A DNA stretch of 64,000 nucleotides, from contig NZ_CALBWS010000021.1 of assembly GCF_937468385.1 (NCBI RefSeq), forward strand, positions 31,770-95,769, given 5' to 3'. Source of the DNA: Neobacillus rhizosphaerae. GTDB taxonomy: Bacteria > Bacillota > Bacilli > Bacillales > Cytobacillaceae. The first letter of the stretch is position 1. Every line of letters begins with the position of its first letter. Under the pieces are notes generated by a model. That model saw only the letters and a list, made by a program, of their open reading frames with translations, ran no database searches and was not told where the DNA came from. Below, one piece after another: positions 1 through 8,266 of the stretch. The position numbers and the translations under genes were made by a program.

Positions 1-25
1 TAATTTGTTGTAATTGTTTTTGCAT
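1..25 (-). CDS. 5' end of a gene cut by the window edge
   Basis: An ATG on the minus strand at 25 opens a reading frame beginning MQKQLQQI that runs off the window. It has a plausible GAGAGGAC ribosome binding site nine bases upstream. Only eight codons are visible, so the product cannot be named. Confidence 0.35.
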
Positions 26-91
26 TGTAGATTCGTCCTCTCAATTTTAATAAGTAAAAAATTAAAATTGTCTAAATCAACGAATAGAAAA

Positions 92-115
92 AGCGCGACT
101 AAAACTAGTCGCGCT
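92..115. terminator. Perfect 10-bp hairpin
   Basis: AGCGCGACTA (92-101) and TAGTCGCGCT (106-115) are perfect inverted repeats around an AAAC loop. Read on the minus strand the hairpin is followed by a short T-rich stretch. It lies upstream of the minus-strand start at 25, so it probably ends transcription coming from the right. Positions 116-388 hold no gene that I can see. Confidence 0.5.
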
Positions 116-388
116 AAATGTTTATACGAAGCTAACTAATTCTAATCCTGCTTTTTTTGTACAACAAATAACACCCCAGATGGGTGGTATGTTCGACAAA
201 AATAAGCTATTACGTTGATTCAGATTAGAATTCTACAATTAACAAAAAGTTCACCCTTTAATAAAATAGTACTTCTACTATATAATAGATATAAAAATTT
301 CGCAAGTTTTTAGTAAATCATCTCTTGATAGCGCAATATTTGCTCAAAAAATGTATAGAATTGGAGAAGACAATGGAGGCAATTAAAA

Positions 389-995
389 ATGGATAAAGAA
401 CTTATACATAATCTCGAAAAGGCTCTTGCATATAAGAAAAACACTCGAATCTCTGTTCCTACATATGGTGCGTTTTTTACGATGATTCAATCATACTTTG
501 ATCTCAATTGGGCGAAAAAGAGGCATCACTGCTTTTGATCGGCGCTGGTGGTGAAAATGAACTTTCATCATGGTGACCACCAAGCATAAGTGGAAAATTA
601 TTGAAGTTGACCCTTCTCAGGAGATGCTTCAAATCGCTAACAATAATCAGTTCAACTAGGGTCGGAAAGGCGTGTTAGACTCATTCAGGGAACGATTGAC
701 GACCTTCCACATATAGACTCGAAATTTGACAGGGCCAGTTGTATCTTGGTTCTTCATTTTATTGATGATATTCAAGAAAAGTTGAGGCTGCTCAGGAATA
801 TCAATAATCATTTGAAGCCTAGAAAACCTTTCGTACTCGTTAGTGCATACGGAGACCAAGATAGTGCCGAACTTCATGACAGAATAGACGTATGGAAAAG
901 CTTTTTCCTGGATGCTGGATACGAGAACTCCAAAGTGGACGATATGGGTAAAGTCATTATGGAAACTTCCTCCATTTCCGAATACTTATTTCAAA
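389..995 (+). pseudogene. Class I SAM methyltransferase, frameshifted and truncated
   Basis: The gene starts normally at ATG 389 (MDKELIHNLEKAL) behind an AATGGAGG ribosome binding site, but the frame is lost near 515. Pieces of a methyltransferase then follow in different frames: a glycine-rich LIGAGGENE SAM-binding motif near 535-560, a DPSQEMLQIA motif near 610-640, and from 746 an open stretch (HFIDDIQEKLRLL, then KPFVLVSAYGDQDS) matching the C-terminal half of such enzymes. At least two frameshifts and a stop separate the pieces. The last piece runs in frame into sequence from another gene (next entry). Family membership is a reading of motifs; the breakage is seen directly. Confidence 0.6.
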
Positions 996-1337
996 CCCGC
1001 CCGATTCCGCCAAATGTCTTTTATATTTTATCCAATTCGTCTACTGCACTTGTTGTGCTTGTACTTTCTATCTATGTTGCAGAAAGGTTTGCTGGACATT
1101 GGTTTACAAATGCCATTATCAAAACTGGACAAATGACATTAACGCACTAGTAAGCCATGTTATTGTGTTGGGATTGGAATATTAGTATTGTTAAATAGAA
1201 TGGAAAACCAAACACTTGCCTTCTCACTTATGTTCTCATTCCTCTTTTTTGTAGGAAGTATTTTTTTCTCCGTTTTTTGGAGAAAAAAATACAAAAGAGG
1301 ACCTATTGAGTTATTTATGAGAAAAATAACTCAATAA
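996..1337 (+). pseudogene. C-terminal remnant of a DUF418 (YeiB-type) membrane protein
   Basis: From about 996 the methyltransferase frame continues as a hydrophobic membrane stretch (PPNVFYILSNSSTALVVLVL) followed by GQMTLTH and two stops at 1148. A shifted frame then gives MENQTLAFSLMFSFLFFVG and the ending RRGP-like KYKRGPIELFMRKITQ, typical of the C-terminus of DUF418 integral membrane proteins. I read this as the tail of a DUF418 gene joined by deletion to the preceding methyltransferase and then frameshifted. The stop at 1335-1337 lies in a 12-bp hairpin. Confidence 0.5.
1305..1335 (+). terminator. Hairpin at the end of the DUF418 remnant
   Basis: ATTGAGTTATTT (1305-1316) pairs perfectly with AAATAACTCAAT (1324-1335). 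A CCTTTTTAT tract follows about 7 bases later. It is probably the original terminator of the DUF418 gene. Confidence 0.45.
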
Positions 1338-1531
1338 TTGCCTTTTTATACTGTAGGTCAAAATTATTTATATGTTGAAAAACAAGAAGATCAGCAAGAA
1401 CCCAAGTAATAATTGCGGGTATTAGTTTAATATGATGGAAAAGCCAATATACCTTACCGCATAGGAAATCGGCTTTTATCATTTTAGAAATTGTATAAAA
1501 ATGAATATAACAGGTAAAGGAGACAGTATTA

Positions 1532-2161
1532 ATGACCAATAATTACATACTAATAGAAGAGTTCAACAATGCAGTATTAGATAAAAACTTAAAATGGTTC
1601 TCCCCACCTGAAAAATGGGAGGTTAATTGCGAGAAATCGAACTTAATAATAAAAACTGACAAAGAAACAGATTTCTGGCAAAAAACACATTATGAATTTC
1701 AAGCTGATAATGGGCATTTTTTATATTATGAACTAAATGGAGACTTTAGAGTGATTACTAAAGTAAAATCTAAACCAAAGAATAGATATGATCAAGCTGG
1801 TTTAATGGTTCGATTTTCAAAAGATACTTGGTTAAAGACATCAGTTGAATATATACCTGATGGGATTAGTAAACTAGGTGTTGTTGTAACAAATTACGGC
1901 TATTCTGATTGGTCTAGCCAGGAATATTTAGAAGATCTGGATTCGCTTTTCTATCGAATTACGAGAAGAGGAAGTAATTACTATGTTGATTATTCATTAG
2001 ACGCTACTTCATGGAAACAAATTAGAATAGCCCACCTCTTTGAAGAGAAGGATTGTATTAATGTGGGTATTTATGCTTGCAGTCCACAAGGAGAGGACTA
2101 CGAAGCTGAGTTTGACTTCATTAAAATTGAAAATATAGATAAAAATACAATAGTTTATTAA
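1532..2161 (+). CDS. DUF1349 domain protein
   Basis: A 209-residue protein without signal peptide or membrane segment. Its whole length matches the DUF1349 family, a beta-sandwich (concanavalin-like) fold found in cytoplasmic Bacillus proteins. Recognisable parts are the Trp-rich N-terminal strand (KWFSPPEKWEV), a YDQAGLMVRFS core motif near residues 85-95 and a VGIYACSPQG strand near residue 180. The start is ATG 1532 with AAGGAGACAG upstream. No enzymatic activity is established for this family and no partner gene sits beside it. Confidence 0.8.
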   Translation: MTNNYILIEEFNNAVLDKNLKWFSPPEKWEVNCEKSNLIIKTDKETDFWQKTHYEFQADNGHFLYYELNGDFRVITKVKSKPKNRYDQAGLMVRFSKDTWLKTSVEYIPDGISKLGVVVTNYGYSDWSSQEYLEDLDSLFYRITRRGSNYYVDYSLDATSWKQIRIAHLFEEKDCINVGIYACSPQGEDYEAEFDFIKIENIDKNTIVY

Positions 2162-2191
2162 AAACACAAGGTTATTTTTATTCTTATAAGA

Positions 2192-2275
2192 GGTGGGAAA
2201 TCCGTAACAAAAGATATACCAGATAATATTGTAGTAGGTGGAAATCCTGGAAAAATAATTAAACAAATTGAATAG
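2192..2275 (+). pseudogene. C-terminal fragment of a sugar O-acetyltransferase
   Basis: Twenty-seven codons (GGKSVTKDIPDNIVVGGNPG then KIIKQIE) match the end of left-handed beta-helix acetyltransferases of the maltose/galactoside O-acetyltransferase type. No start codon or upstream part is present. The following stretch 2276-2604 carries only a weak open frame (TTG 2268 to 2483) that I cannot assign. Confidence 0.6.
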
Positions 2276-2604
2276 CGACCATACATGGGGAAACGAGGTC
2301 TTTAAAGATGCTTGCATTATAAAGCGTAAAGAAGCAGAAAAAGAGAGACTAACAGAAAATATCACTTGGATGGCTGAGGTGATAAAAAGAGGGAAGGATT
2401 CTCTCAAATCAACCCCAGGGGAGCGATTTTTTGCTACGGAGTTTGAAGGATTCGAATTGGAGGGAAATATGGAGATCGGATAAAGCCCTGAGATCCAATG
2501 AGTGTTTGTGCGTAACAGCAGTAAAAGAACAATTTGTTTCAAAACATTTATATTTTAAGCAATCGAGCTTGTATTGAATATACCAGAGGAGGAGGTTGAC
2601 ACTT

Positions 2605-3003
2605 ATGCATCATAAAGAGTTAAAAAAGATTGCAACTGCAGTTACTTCACCTACAGTATTAAATGATTTTGTTGAGTACGGAGGTGTTGGTGCAGCCATT
2701 GAAACTGTAGATGGTAATATATATACAGGGATTAGCATAGATACAGCTTGTTCTATGGGTTTTTGTGCAGAGCATGCAGCAGTTGCGGATATGCTGAAAC
2801 ATGGTGAATATCAAATAAAAGCTTTTGTAGCAGTTGACTCGGAAGGAAATGCTGTTCCACCATGTGGACGGTGCCGTGAGTTGATCAGTCAGCTTTCAAA
2901 AGAAAATTTAGAAGCTGTTGTAGAGGTTGAAAATGACACGTTTGTTTTATTGAAAGAGATTTTGCCGTATGACTGGAAATCTAATCGAGGCAGAGAGTGG
3001 TAA
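2605..3003 (+). CDS. Cytidine/blasticidin deaminase-like protein
   Basis: A 132-residue member of the cytidine deaminase superfamily. The zinc-site signature is visible as CAEHAAVADM (with the catalytic Glu of the C-A-E triplet) near residue 55 and PPCGRCRE near residue 92, giving the three zinc Cys ligands expected of tetrameric Cdd-type enzymes. These enzymes hydrolyse a ring amino group on a pyrimidine nucleoside; the divergence from housekeeping Cdd leaves the true substrate open. ATG 2605 is preferred over TTG 2596 because AGGAGG (2590-2595) is 9 bases from the ATG. It stands alone, with an IS remnant downstream. Confidence 0.75.
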   Translation: MHHKELKKIATAVTSPTVLNDFVEYGGVGAAIETVDGNIYTGISIDTACSMGFCAEHAAVADMLKHGEYQIKAFVAVDSEGNAVPPCGRCRELISQLSKENLEAVVEVENDTFVLLKEILPYDWKSNRGREW

Positions 3004-3118
3004 TAAGTATCTATTAATTTAACAATACAGAAAAAGGGATACCAAAGATATTACGATAAATACCTGGAATGAAATAGCAAAAAGGGCACCTGGAAAAAGG
3101 AGTGTACTTCACTTATGT

Positions 3119-3238
3119 AAGAAGAAATCGCTGTTTGAGTACATCGAGTTCTTCTATAATTCTAAGCGCATCCATTCGACTTTGGGGTATTATACACCGA
3201 ACGAATATGAACGGATGTATGGAAAATCTGCAGCTTGA
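3119..3238 (+). pseudogene. C-terminal remnant of an IS3-family transposase (OrfB)
   Basis: Thirty-nine codons encode LFEYIEFFYNSKRIHSTLGY followed by TPNEYERMYGKSA, the ending of the DDE integrase domain of IS3/IS150-type OrfB. Upstream to about 3040 the similarity decays through stops. Sequence near 3325-3350 (GTCTACTATCTTGACA) resembles an IS3-family right end. No intact element remains. Confidence 0.7.
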
Positions 3239-3432
3239 TTTCACCTTCATAAAAACGTTTAAATCGTTCTTTATTTAAACATTTTTATGAAGGTCACCAA
3301 GCGAAAGCGCGGTAGAAATCTGTGTCTACTATCTTGACATAGTATCAAAATGTACGGATGTAAGCGGATGTTAGAAGAGGAAACAATTCGTATAATACTA
3401 ATTAACGCTTAAATAAACTTGGTTATAAAAAT

Positions 3433-3471
3433 GTCTAAGCCCTTGGTACATAAGGGATTAGACGTTTTTTT
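3433..3471 (+). terminator. Intrinsic terminator
   Basis: GTCTAA plus CCCTT pairs with AAGGG plus TTAGAC around a GGTACAT loop, followed by GTTTTTTT. It lies in the gene-free stretch 3239-3919, which otherwise holds the IS3 end and one repeat copy. Confidence 0.7.
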
Positions 3472-3484
3472 ATTATATCATAAT

Positions 3485-3567
3485 TAAGGTTAAGAAGGAT
3501 TAACGCTTATTTTAAGAATTAACGCTTATTTTTGTGGTACTTCTTCAACTTCGGACAGGGGAGTCAA
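3485..3567. repeat. Dispersed hairpin/terminator repeat, variant copy
   Basis: It contains GAAGGATTAACGCTTATTTT and AAGAATTAACGCTTATTTTT, then CTTCTTCAACTTCGGACAG. The same arrangement recurs almost base for base at 44837-44905, which marks both as a distinct subtype of the repeat family. Confidence 0.65.
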
Positions 3568-3919
3568 AGAAAGAGAAGTAGTAGAAAATTGACTAACACT
3601 TGGGAGTTAAATTAGATATTTATTCTAAAATAATTTGAGATTGAGAAGGAATGTACTTAAAGTAAAAGGTTTGTTTAAGTGAAAACTTTCACAAAAGGAT
3701 CTGTTCTATACAATAGAATAACCGGATTTTTCAATGATTGTTTTCAAAATGAAACTGTAAGCATATCATGGCTACCGGCATTAATATATTCATGTCCTCG
3801 CTAGCGCAATGAACTTCATGATTTACAAAAATAAATTCAAAAATGGAGGGCAAATTAAAGGGGAAAACATTTTTTTTCATTTTAGACAATATTTCAGTGG
3901 ATTTTTTTTAATCACTCGT

Positions 3920-3941
3920 ATACTATAGGAGGGTATAGTAT
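3920..3941 (+). promoter_or_regulatory. Probable CsoR operator in front of csoR
   Basis: ATACTATA (3920-3927) and TATAGTAT (3934-3941) are perfect inverted repeats around GGAGGG, 25 bases before csoR. CsoR-family repressors bind GC-centred pseudopalindromes with AT-rich arms, so this is the expected autoregulatory site. Confidence 0.7.
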
Positions 3942-3966
3942 ATTGTGAACGTGGAGGTGAGATTAG

Positions 3967-4287
3967 ATGAATGAAAAAATGAATGATGATTGTCATCTTT
4001 CTAAAGAAAGAAAGAGTCATCATTCCGATAAAGTAAAGAAAAATTTGGTTACTCGTTTAAATCGAGTAGAAGGTCAAATCCGTGGAATAAAAGGGTTAAT
4101 CGAAAAAGATACCTATTGTGATGATGTTATTACGCAAATTTCAGCTACACAATCTGCTTTAAACAGTGTGGCAAAAATTCTTCTAGATGGACATTTTAAA
4201 ACTTGTGTATTGGAACGAATAAACGAGGGTGATACAGAAGTATTAGATGAAGTTCTTTTAACTATAGAAAAATTAATGAAAAAATAA
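3967..4287 (+). CDS. csoR: CsoR-type copper-sensing repressor
   Basis: A 106-residue all-helical DUF156 repressor. The Cu(I) ligand set Cys, His, Cys is present: Cys in DTYCDDV near residue 50, then His and Cys in LLDGHFKTCV near residues 75-80. The N-terminus has an extra HHS stretch. In this family apo-CsoR blocks the copper operon and Cu(I) releases it. The start is ATG 3967 with GTGGAGGTGAG upstream. It heads an operon with copZ 16 bases downstream and probably controls itself through the palindrome at 3920-3941. Confidence 0.93.
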   Translation: MNEKMNDDCHLSKERKSHHSDKVKKNLVTRLNRVEGQIRGIKGLIEKDTYCDDVITQISATQSALNSVAKILLDGHFKTCVLERINEGDTEVLDEVLLTIEKLMKK

Positions 4288-4303
4288 ATGGGAGTGTTTA
4301 TTA

Positions 4304-4510
4304 ATGGAAAAGATTACTTTAAAGGTTAATGGAATGTCTTGTGGCCATTGTGTAAATTCAATTGAAGGTAGTGTTGGAAAACTTGATGGTGTTAATTCTG
4401 TTAAAGTTAATTTAGCAGAAGGGACAGTCGATGTTGAATTTAACCCTGCTGAAGTTACCTTAAGCAAGATCAAAGAAACAATTGATGACCAGGGCTATGA
4501 TGTTGAATAG
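4304..4510 (+). CDS. copZ: CopZ copper chaperone
   Basis: A 68-residue single HMA domain with the GMSCGHC metal-binding loop at residues 10-16. CopZ carries Cu(I) in the cytoplasm and hands it to CopA or CsoR. It lies between csoR and copA, the standard Bacillus order, with TGGGAGTG as ribosome binding site. Confidence 0.95.
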   Translation: MEKITLKVNGMSCGHCVNSIEGSVGKLDGVNSVKVNLAEGTVDVEFNPAEVTLSKIKETIDDQGYDVE

Positions 4511-4513
4511 GAA

Positions 4514-4553
4514 GTTAAAGATAACGTGCGACGAACAGCACGTTATCTTTAAC
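4514..4553 (+). promoter_or_regulatory. Strong intercistronic hairpin between copZ and copA
   Basis: GTTAAAGATAACGTGC (4514-4529) is perfectly complementary to GCACGTTATCTTTAAC (4538-4553), a 16-bp stem with an 8-base loop. No T-tract follows, so it is more likely an mRNA-stabilising or processing hairpin than a full terminator. It would let copZ be made in excess over copA. Confidence 0.7.
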
Positions 4554-4560
4554 AACGAAA

Positions 4561-4579
4561 TATACCCCCTAACCGTATG
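4561..4579 (+). promoter_or_regulatory. Possible second CsoR site before copA
   Basis: ATACCCCCTAACCGTAT, with ATAC and GTAT arms around a C-rich centre, sits 17 bases before the copA start. It resembles CsoR operators and may control an internal promoter. This is inference from sequence only. Confidence 0.4.
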
Positions 4580-4595
4580 AAAGAGGTGAATATCG

Positions 4596-7019
4596 ATGAG
4601 TAATGATATAAAAGAAACAATTTATCAAATTACAGGAATGACCTGTGCGGCATGTGCCACAAGAATTGAAAAAGGACTCAAAAAAATGGAGGGCGTAAAA
4701 GAGGCAAATGTTAATCTAGCACTTGAAAAGTCCACTATAAAATATGATCCAGAAGTTGTATCTGAACAGGATTTCCAAAAGAAAATTCAGTCTTTAGGAT
4801 ATGATGTTGTAAGGGAAAAAGTGGAATTCGATATAACAGGAATGACCTGTGCGGCATGTGCAAATAAAATTGAAAAACGATTAAACAAATTAGATGGAGT
4901 TGAAAAAGCGACTGTCAATTTCGCGTTAGAAACTGTCCTTGTGGAGTATAATCCAGAACAGATCTCTGTCTCTGAAATGAAAGAGGATATTAAAAAGCTA
5001 GGATATACCCTTGAACAAAAGAAAGAAAATGCGGGAGAACAAGTTGACCATCGTCAAAAAGAAATTGAAAAGCAACAAGGAAAATTTATTTTCTCTCTTA
5101 TCTTGTCAATCCCTCTATTGTGGGCGATGGTTAGCCACTTTGAATTTACACGATTTATTTGGCTGCCAGATATGTTTATGAATCCTTGGGTTCAATTAGC
5201 TCTGGCAACACCAGTACAATTCATCGTTGGTAAACAGTTTTATGTGGGAGCTTTTAAGGCGTTAAGAAATAAGAGTGCAAATATGGATGTGCTTGTTGCA
5301 CTTGGTACATCAGCTGCTTATTTCTATAGTTTATATTTAAGTATTAGCTCGATTGGCTCCGGCGCTCATATGGTAGAACTCTATTATGAAACAAGTGCTG
5401 TTCTTATTACCTTAATTCTATTAGGGAAACTGTTTGAAGCTAAGGCTAAAGGACGTTCGTCTGAGGCGATTAAAAAATTAATGGGACTACAGGCAAAAAA
5501 TGCAACTGTCGTTCGTGATGGTCAAGAGATGATTATCCCAATCGAAGAAGTTTTAGAAGGAGATATTGTTTATGTAAAACCAGGTGAAAAAGTGCCGGTT
5601 GATGGTGAAATTGTGGAAGGTCAATCAGCGGTTGACGAATCGATGTTAACGGGTGAAAGTATTCCGATTGATAAAACAATTGGAGATAACGTTATTGGAT
5701 CAACGATTAATAAAAATGGTTTCCTGAAAATTAAAGCAACAAAAGTTGGTAAAGATACAGCATTAGCTCAAATTATTAAGGTGGTTGAAGAAGCACAAGG
5801 CTCTAAAGCACCGATCCAACGTTTAGCTGACGTGATTTCAGGAATATTTGTGCCGATCGTTGTAGGAATAGCAATTATTACTTTCCTTGTGTGGTATTTT
5901 GCTGTAAATCCTGGCGATTTTGCGGATGCCCTTGAGAAATTTATTGCGGTATTAGTTATCGCTTGTCCTTGTGCACTTGGTTTGGCGACACCAACTTCAA
6001 TTATGGCTGGCTCAGGTCGTGCTGCCGAATTTGGAATTTTGTTTAAAGGCGGGGAGCACCTTGAAACAACTCATCGCTTAGATACGATTATTCTTGATAA
6101 AACAGGTACGGTTACAAACGGAAAACCATCTTTAACGGATGTTATTTTAGCAGACGGCATGGATGAAAAGGAATTTCTAACGCTGGTTGGTACGGCTGAG
6201 AGAAACTCGGAACATCCACTTGCAGAAGCAATTGTGGAAGGTATAAAGGAAAAAGGAATTAACCTTGGGGCATCTGATACATTTGAAGCTGTTCCTGGTT
6301 TTGGTATCCAATCAACGGTGAATGGTAAGCAGTTATTCATCGGTACACGTAGACTCATGGCGAAATATTGCATCAATGTCCAAGATGTACTAGCCAACAT
6401 GGAGAACTTGGAAAAGCAAGGGAAAACAGCTATGTTAGTAGCCATCGATGGGCGCTATGCAGGTATTGTGGCGGTGGCAGATACCATTAAGGATACATCT
6501 AAAGAAGCTATTGCCCGATTACACAAAATGGGCTTAGAAGTAGTAATGATTACAGGGGATAATACCCAAACAGCCCAAGCCATTGCGGACCAAGTTGGAA
6601 TTAAGAAAGTGATTGCAGAAGTTTTACCAGAAGGCAAGGCGGAAGAAGTGAAAAAGCTTCAGCAAGCTGGTAAAAAAGTAGCAATGGTAGGAGATGGAAT
6701 TAATGACGCTCCGGCACTTGCGACAGCTGATATCGGTATGGCAATCGGTACGGGAACTGACGTTGCTATGGAAGCTGCAGATATTACACTTATTCGTGGC
6801 GATTTAACTAGCATTGCGGACGCAATTTTCATGAGTAAGAAGACAATAACAAATATTAAGCAAAATCTTTTCTGGGCGCTTGCATATAACGTCATAGGAA
6901 TTCCAATCGCAGCAGCAGGTTTATTAGCACCATGGTTAGCAGGTGCAGCAATGGCATTTAGTTCTGTATCAGTTGTTCTCAACGCACTCAGACTTCAGAG
7001 AATTAAGTTAAAAGCTTAA
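4596..7019 (+). CDS. copA: CopA copper-exporting P1B-type ATPase
   Basis: An 807-residue Cu(I) efflux pump of the inner membrane. Two N-terminal HMA domains carry GMTCAAC at residues 14-20 and 82-88. Membrane helices follow, with the ion-binding CPC motif at 457-459 ([12 protein letters not shown]), the phosphorylated Asp501 in DKTGT, an [10 protein letters not shown]-binding motif and [10 protein letters not shown] near residue 700. The length is typical for Bacillus CopA. The start is ATG 4596 with AAAGAGGTG upstream. It is third in the csoR operon and would use copper delivered by CopZ. Confidence 0.96.
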   Translation: MSNDIKETIYQITGMTCAACATRIEKGLKKMEGVKEANVNLALEKSTIKYDPEVVSEQDFQKKIQSLGYDVVREKVEFDITGMTCAACANKIEKRLNKLDGVEKATVNFALETVLVEYNPEQISVSEMKEDIKKLGYTLEQKKENAGEQVDHRQKEIEKQQGKFIFSLILSIPLLWAMVSHFEFTRFIWLPDMFMNPWVQLALATPVQFIVGKQFYVGAFKALRNKSANMDVLVALGTSAAYFYSLYLSISSIGSGAHMVELYYETSAVLITLILLGKLFEAKAKGRSSEAIKKLMGLQAKNATVVRDGQEMIIPIEEVLEGDIVYVKPGEKVPVDGEIVEGQSAVDESMLTGESIPIDKTIGDNVIGSTINKNGFLKIKATKVGKDTALAQIIKVVEEAQGSKAPIQRLADVISGIFVPIVVGIAIITFLVWYFAVNPGDFADALEKFIAVLVIACPCALGLATPTSIMAGSGRAAEFGILFKGGEHLETTHRLDTIILDKTGTVTNGKPSLTDVILADGMDEKEFLTLVGTAERNSEHPLAEAIVEGIKEKGINLGASDTFEAVPGFGIQSTVNGKQLFIGTRRLMAKYCINVQDVLANMENLEKQGKTAMLVAIDGRYAGIVAVADTIKDTSKEAIARLHKMGLEVVMITGDNTQTAQAIADQVGIKKVIAEVLPEGKAEEVKKLQQAGKKVAMVGDGINDAPALATADIGMAIGTGTDVAMEAADITLIRGDLTSIADAIFMSKKTITNIKQNLFWALAYNVIGIPIAAAGLLAPWLAGAAMAFSSVSVVLNALRLQRIKLKA

Positions 7020-7041
7020 TGTAGAAAAGGAGGATGCTTAT

Positions 7042-7860
7042 ATGAAAAAAAGCATAATGATTTGGGCTGTTTCGGCTATCGTTTACCTTGGGATCGTCAT
7101 CGCTGGTTACAGTGTGTATGCAAGCATTAATCCAAAATCAGAGGAACACAATAATCATACAGCTACTGAACAGGGGGAAGAAAGCAGGAATCATCAACAG
7201 CACGAGAATCATGGTGCAAACACTATCAGTGAGGTTACACCAAAAGTATCCTATGCAAATGGAGAAATCACAATTGAATTAAAAGATAATAATAATCATG
7301 CTCCGGAACTGGAAGTTTCTCATGAAAAATATATGCATTTGATTGTCGTTAGCTCAGACTTAAAAGAGTACTATCATTTACATCCAGAACAAAAGGGCGA
7401 AGGAACATATCAAGTGAAGGTAAATTTGGCAGATAATTCTTATAAAGCCTTCGTTGATATCCAGCCAAAAGGGCTTCAATATGCGGTAAGACCTATTGAG
7501 TTGCAGGTTGGGGAAGCACATCATATACACGGCAAAAATAATCTCATTACAGATAAAGATTTTACAAAGACAATAGACGGTCAAACGGTTGAATTAACCC
7601 CTCATTCATTTGAGGTCAACAAAGAGGTTACTCTTAATTTTGATGTAAAGGGTGAGAAACCTGAAGAGTATTTAGGTGCGTTAGGTCATGTTGTCATCCT
7701 AGATGAAGCAGGAGAGAAATTTATCCATGTCCATCCAGTTTCGAATGATAAAACTGTATTTGAAACACAATTTGATAAGCCGGGTATTTATAAGCTTTGG
7801 GCTGAATTCAAGTTTCGCGGACAGGTCAATGCCTACCCATTTGTTATCGAAGTTAAATAA
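7042..7860 (+). CDS. Membrane-anchored or secreted His-rich protein of the copper operon
   Basis: A 272-residue protein with an N-terminal hydrophobic signal anchor (residues 4-27). A His/Asn/Glu-rich linker follows (HNNHTATEQGEESRNHQQHE region, residues about 36-58), then two beta-rich repeats of about 100 residues, each containing an HLHP- or HVHP-type motif (YYHLHPE, KFIHVHPV). It resembles extracytoplasmic proteins found downstream of copA in Bacillus; metal binding by the His clusters is inferred. AAGGAGGATG precedes ATG 7042, only 22 bases after copA, so it belongs to the operon. Confidence 0.7.
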   Translation: MKKSIMIWAVSAIVYLGIVIAGYSVYASINPKSEEHNNHTATEQGEESRNHQQHENHGANTISEVTPKVSYANGEITIELKDNNNHAPELEVSHEKYMHLIVVSSDLKEYYHLHPEQKGEGTYQVKVNLADNSYKAFVDIQPKGLQYAVRPIELQVGEAHHIHGKNNLITDKDFTKTIDGQTVELTPHSFEVNKEVTLNFDVKGEKPEEYLGALGHVVILDEAGEKFIHVHPVSNDKTVFETQFDKPGIYKLWAEFKFRGQVNAYPFVIEVK

Positions 7861-7880
7861 TAAAAGGTGAAGGGGTGATA

Positions 7881-8165
7881 ATGATGGCAAAAGTTCAACT
7901 AGAGCTTTATACGAGACCTACCTGAACGGATTGTCAGGTAGGGAAAGAGTTTCTTTCCAAAAATAACGTAGCGTATATTGAATATGATTTAACGAAACTA
8001 CCATCCAAGGAAGAGGACTTAATCAAAATAACGGGTACAAGAATTGTTCCAACATTTGTATTTAAAAATAAATCGTTGTTGGGGTTGATGAGTAAACCGA
8101 AAGTCCTGATTGGATTTGAACAAAATGTAGATGAAATAAGGAAGACTTTAAACATAGAATCCTGA
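7881..8165 (+). CDS. Glutaredoxin-like protein with in-frame TGA at the first active-site Cys
   Basis: Ninety-five codons starting at ATG 7881 (or ATG 7884) encode a glutaredoxin/thioredoxin-fold protein: KVQLELYTRPT, then TGA (7923-7925), then TDCQVGKEFLSK, with the cis-Pro motif TRIVPTFVF near residue 53. Glutaredoxins have CxxC here, and the TGA replaces exactly the first, nucleophilic Cys. It is either a UxxC selenoprotein or a nonsense mutant. Apart from the TGA the frame is uninterrupted to 8165 and shows no other decay. A SECIS-like hairpin lies 22 bases beyond the TGA (separate entry). The gene is 20 bases downstream of the copper-operon His-rich gene. Normal reading would give a 14-residue peptide. 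Confidence 0.6.
7917..7958 (+). promoter_or_regulatory. Two hairpins around the in-frame TGA (candidate bSECIS)
   Basis: CCTACCTGA (7917-7925, containing the TGA) pairs perfectly with TCAGGTAGG (7934-7942). Just beyond, GGAAAG (7942-7947) pairs with CTTTCC (7953-7958) around the loop AGTTT. The second hairpin fits the published general rule for bacterial SECIS elements: an apical loop about 16-37 bases after UGA with a G in its first two positions. Whether either structure works in selenocysteine insertion is unproven. Confidence 0.35.
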
Positions 8166-8169
8166 CATT

Positions 8170-8195
8170 ACCTGTCGCATTATTTAGCGACAGGT
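8170..8195 (+). terminator. Terminator of the copper operon
   Basis: ACCTGTCGC (8170-8178) and GCGACAGGT (8187-8195) form a perfect 9-bp stem, followed by CTAATTTT. It begins five bases after the glutaredoxin stop. Confidence 0.75.
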
Positions 8196-8211
8196 CTAAT
8201 TTTCACTAATA

Positions 8212-8230
8212 TATACCTTACCGGTGTATA
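8212..8230 (+). promoter_or_regulatory. CsoR/CstR-like operator
   Basis: TATAC (8212-8216) and GTATA (8226-8230) flank a centre containing the palindrome ACCGGT. This resembles the sites bound by CsoR/CstR/FrmR-type repressors and would place the next gene under copper or persulfide control. No second repressor gene of this family is in the window. Confidence 0.45.
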
Positions 8231-8266
8231 GTAAATAATTAATTAAAAGGGGGAGAAGAAAATAAT

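Noticed and set aside
2268..2483. 71-residue ORF starting at TTG 2268
   Set aside because: It overlaps the acetyltransferase fragment's stop, has no SD and matches nothing I recognise; it may be another gene fragment.
6071..6982. Long minus-strand ORFs opposite copA
   Set aside because: They are antisense shadows of the copA coding frame.
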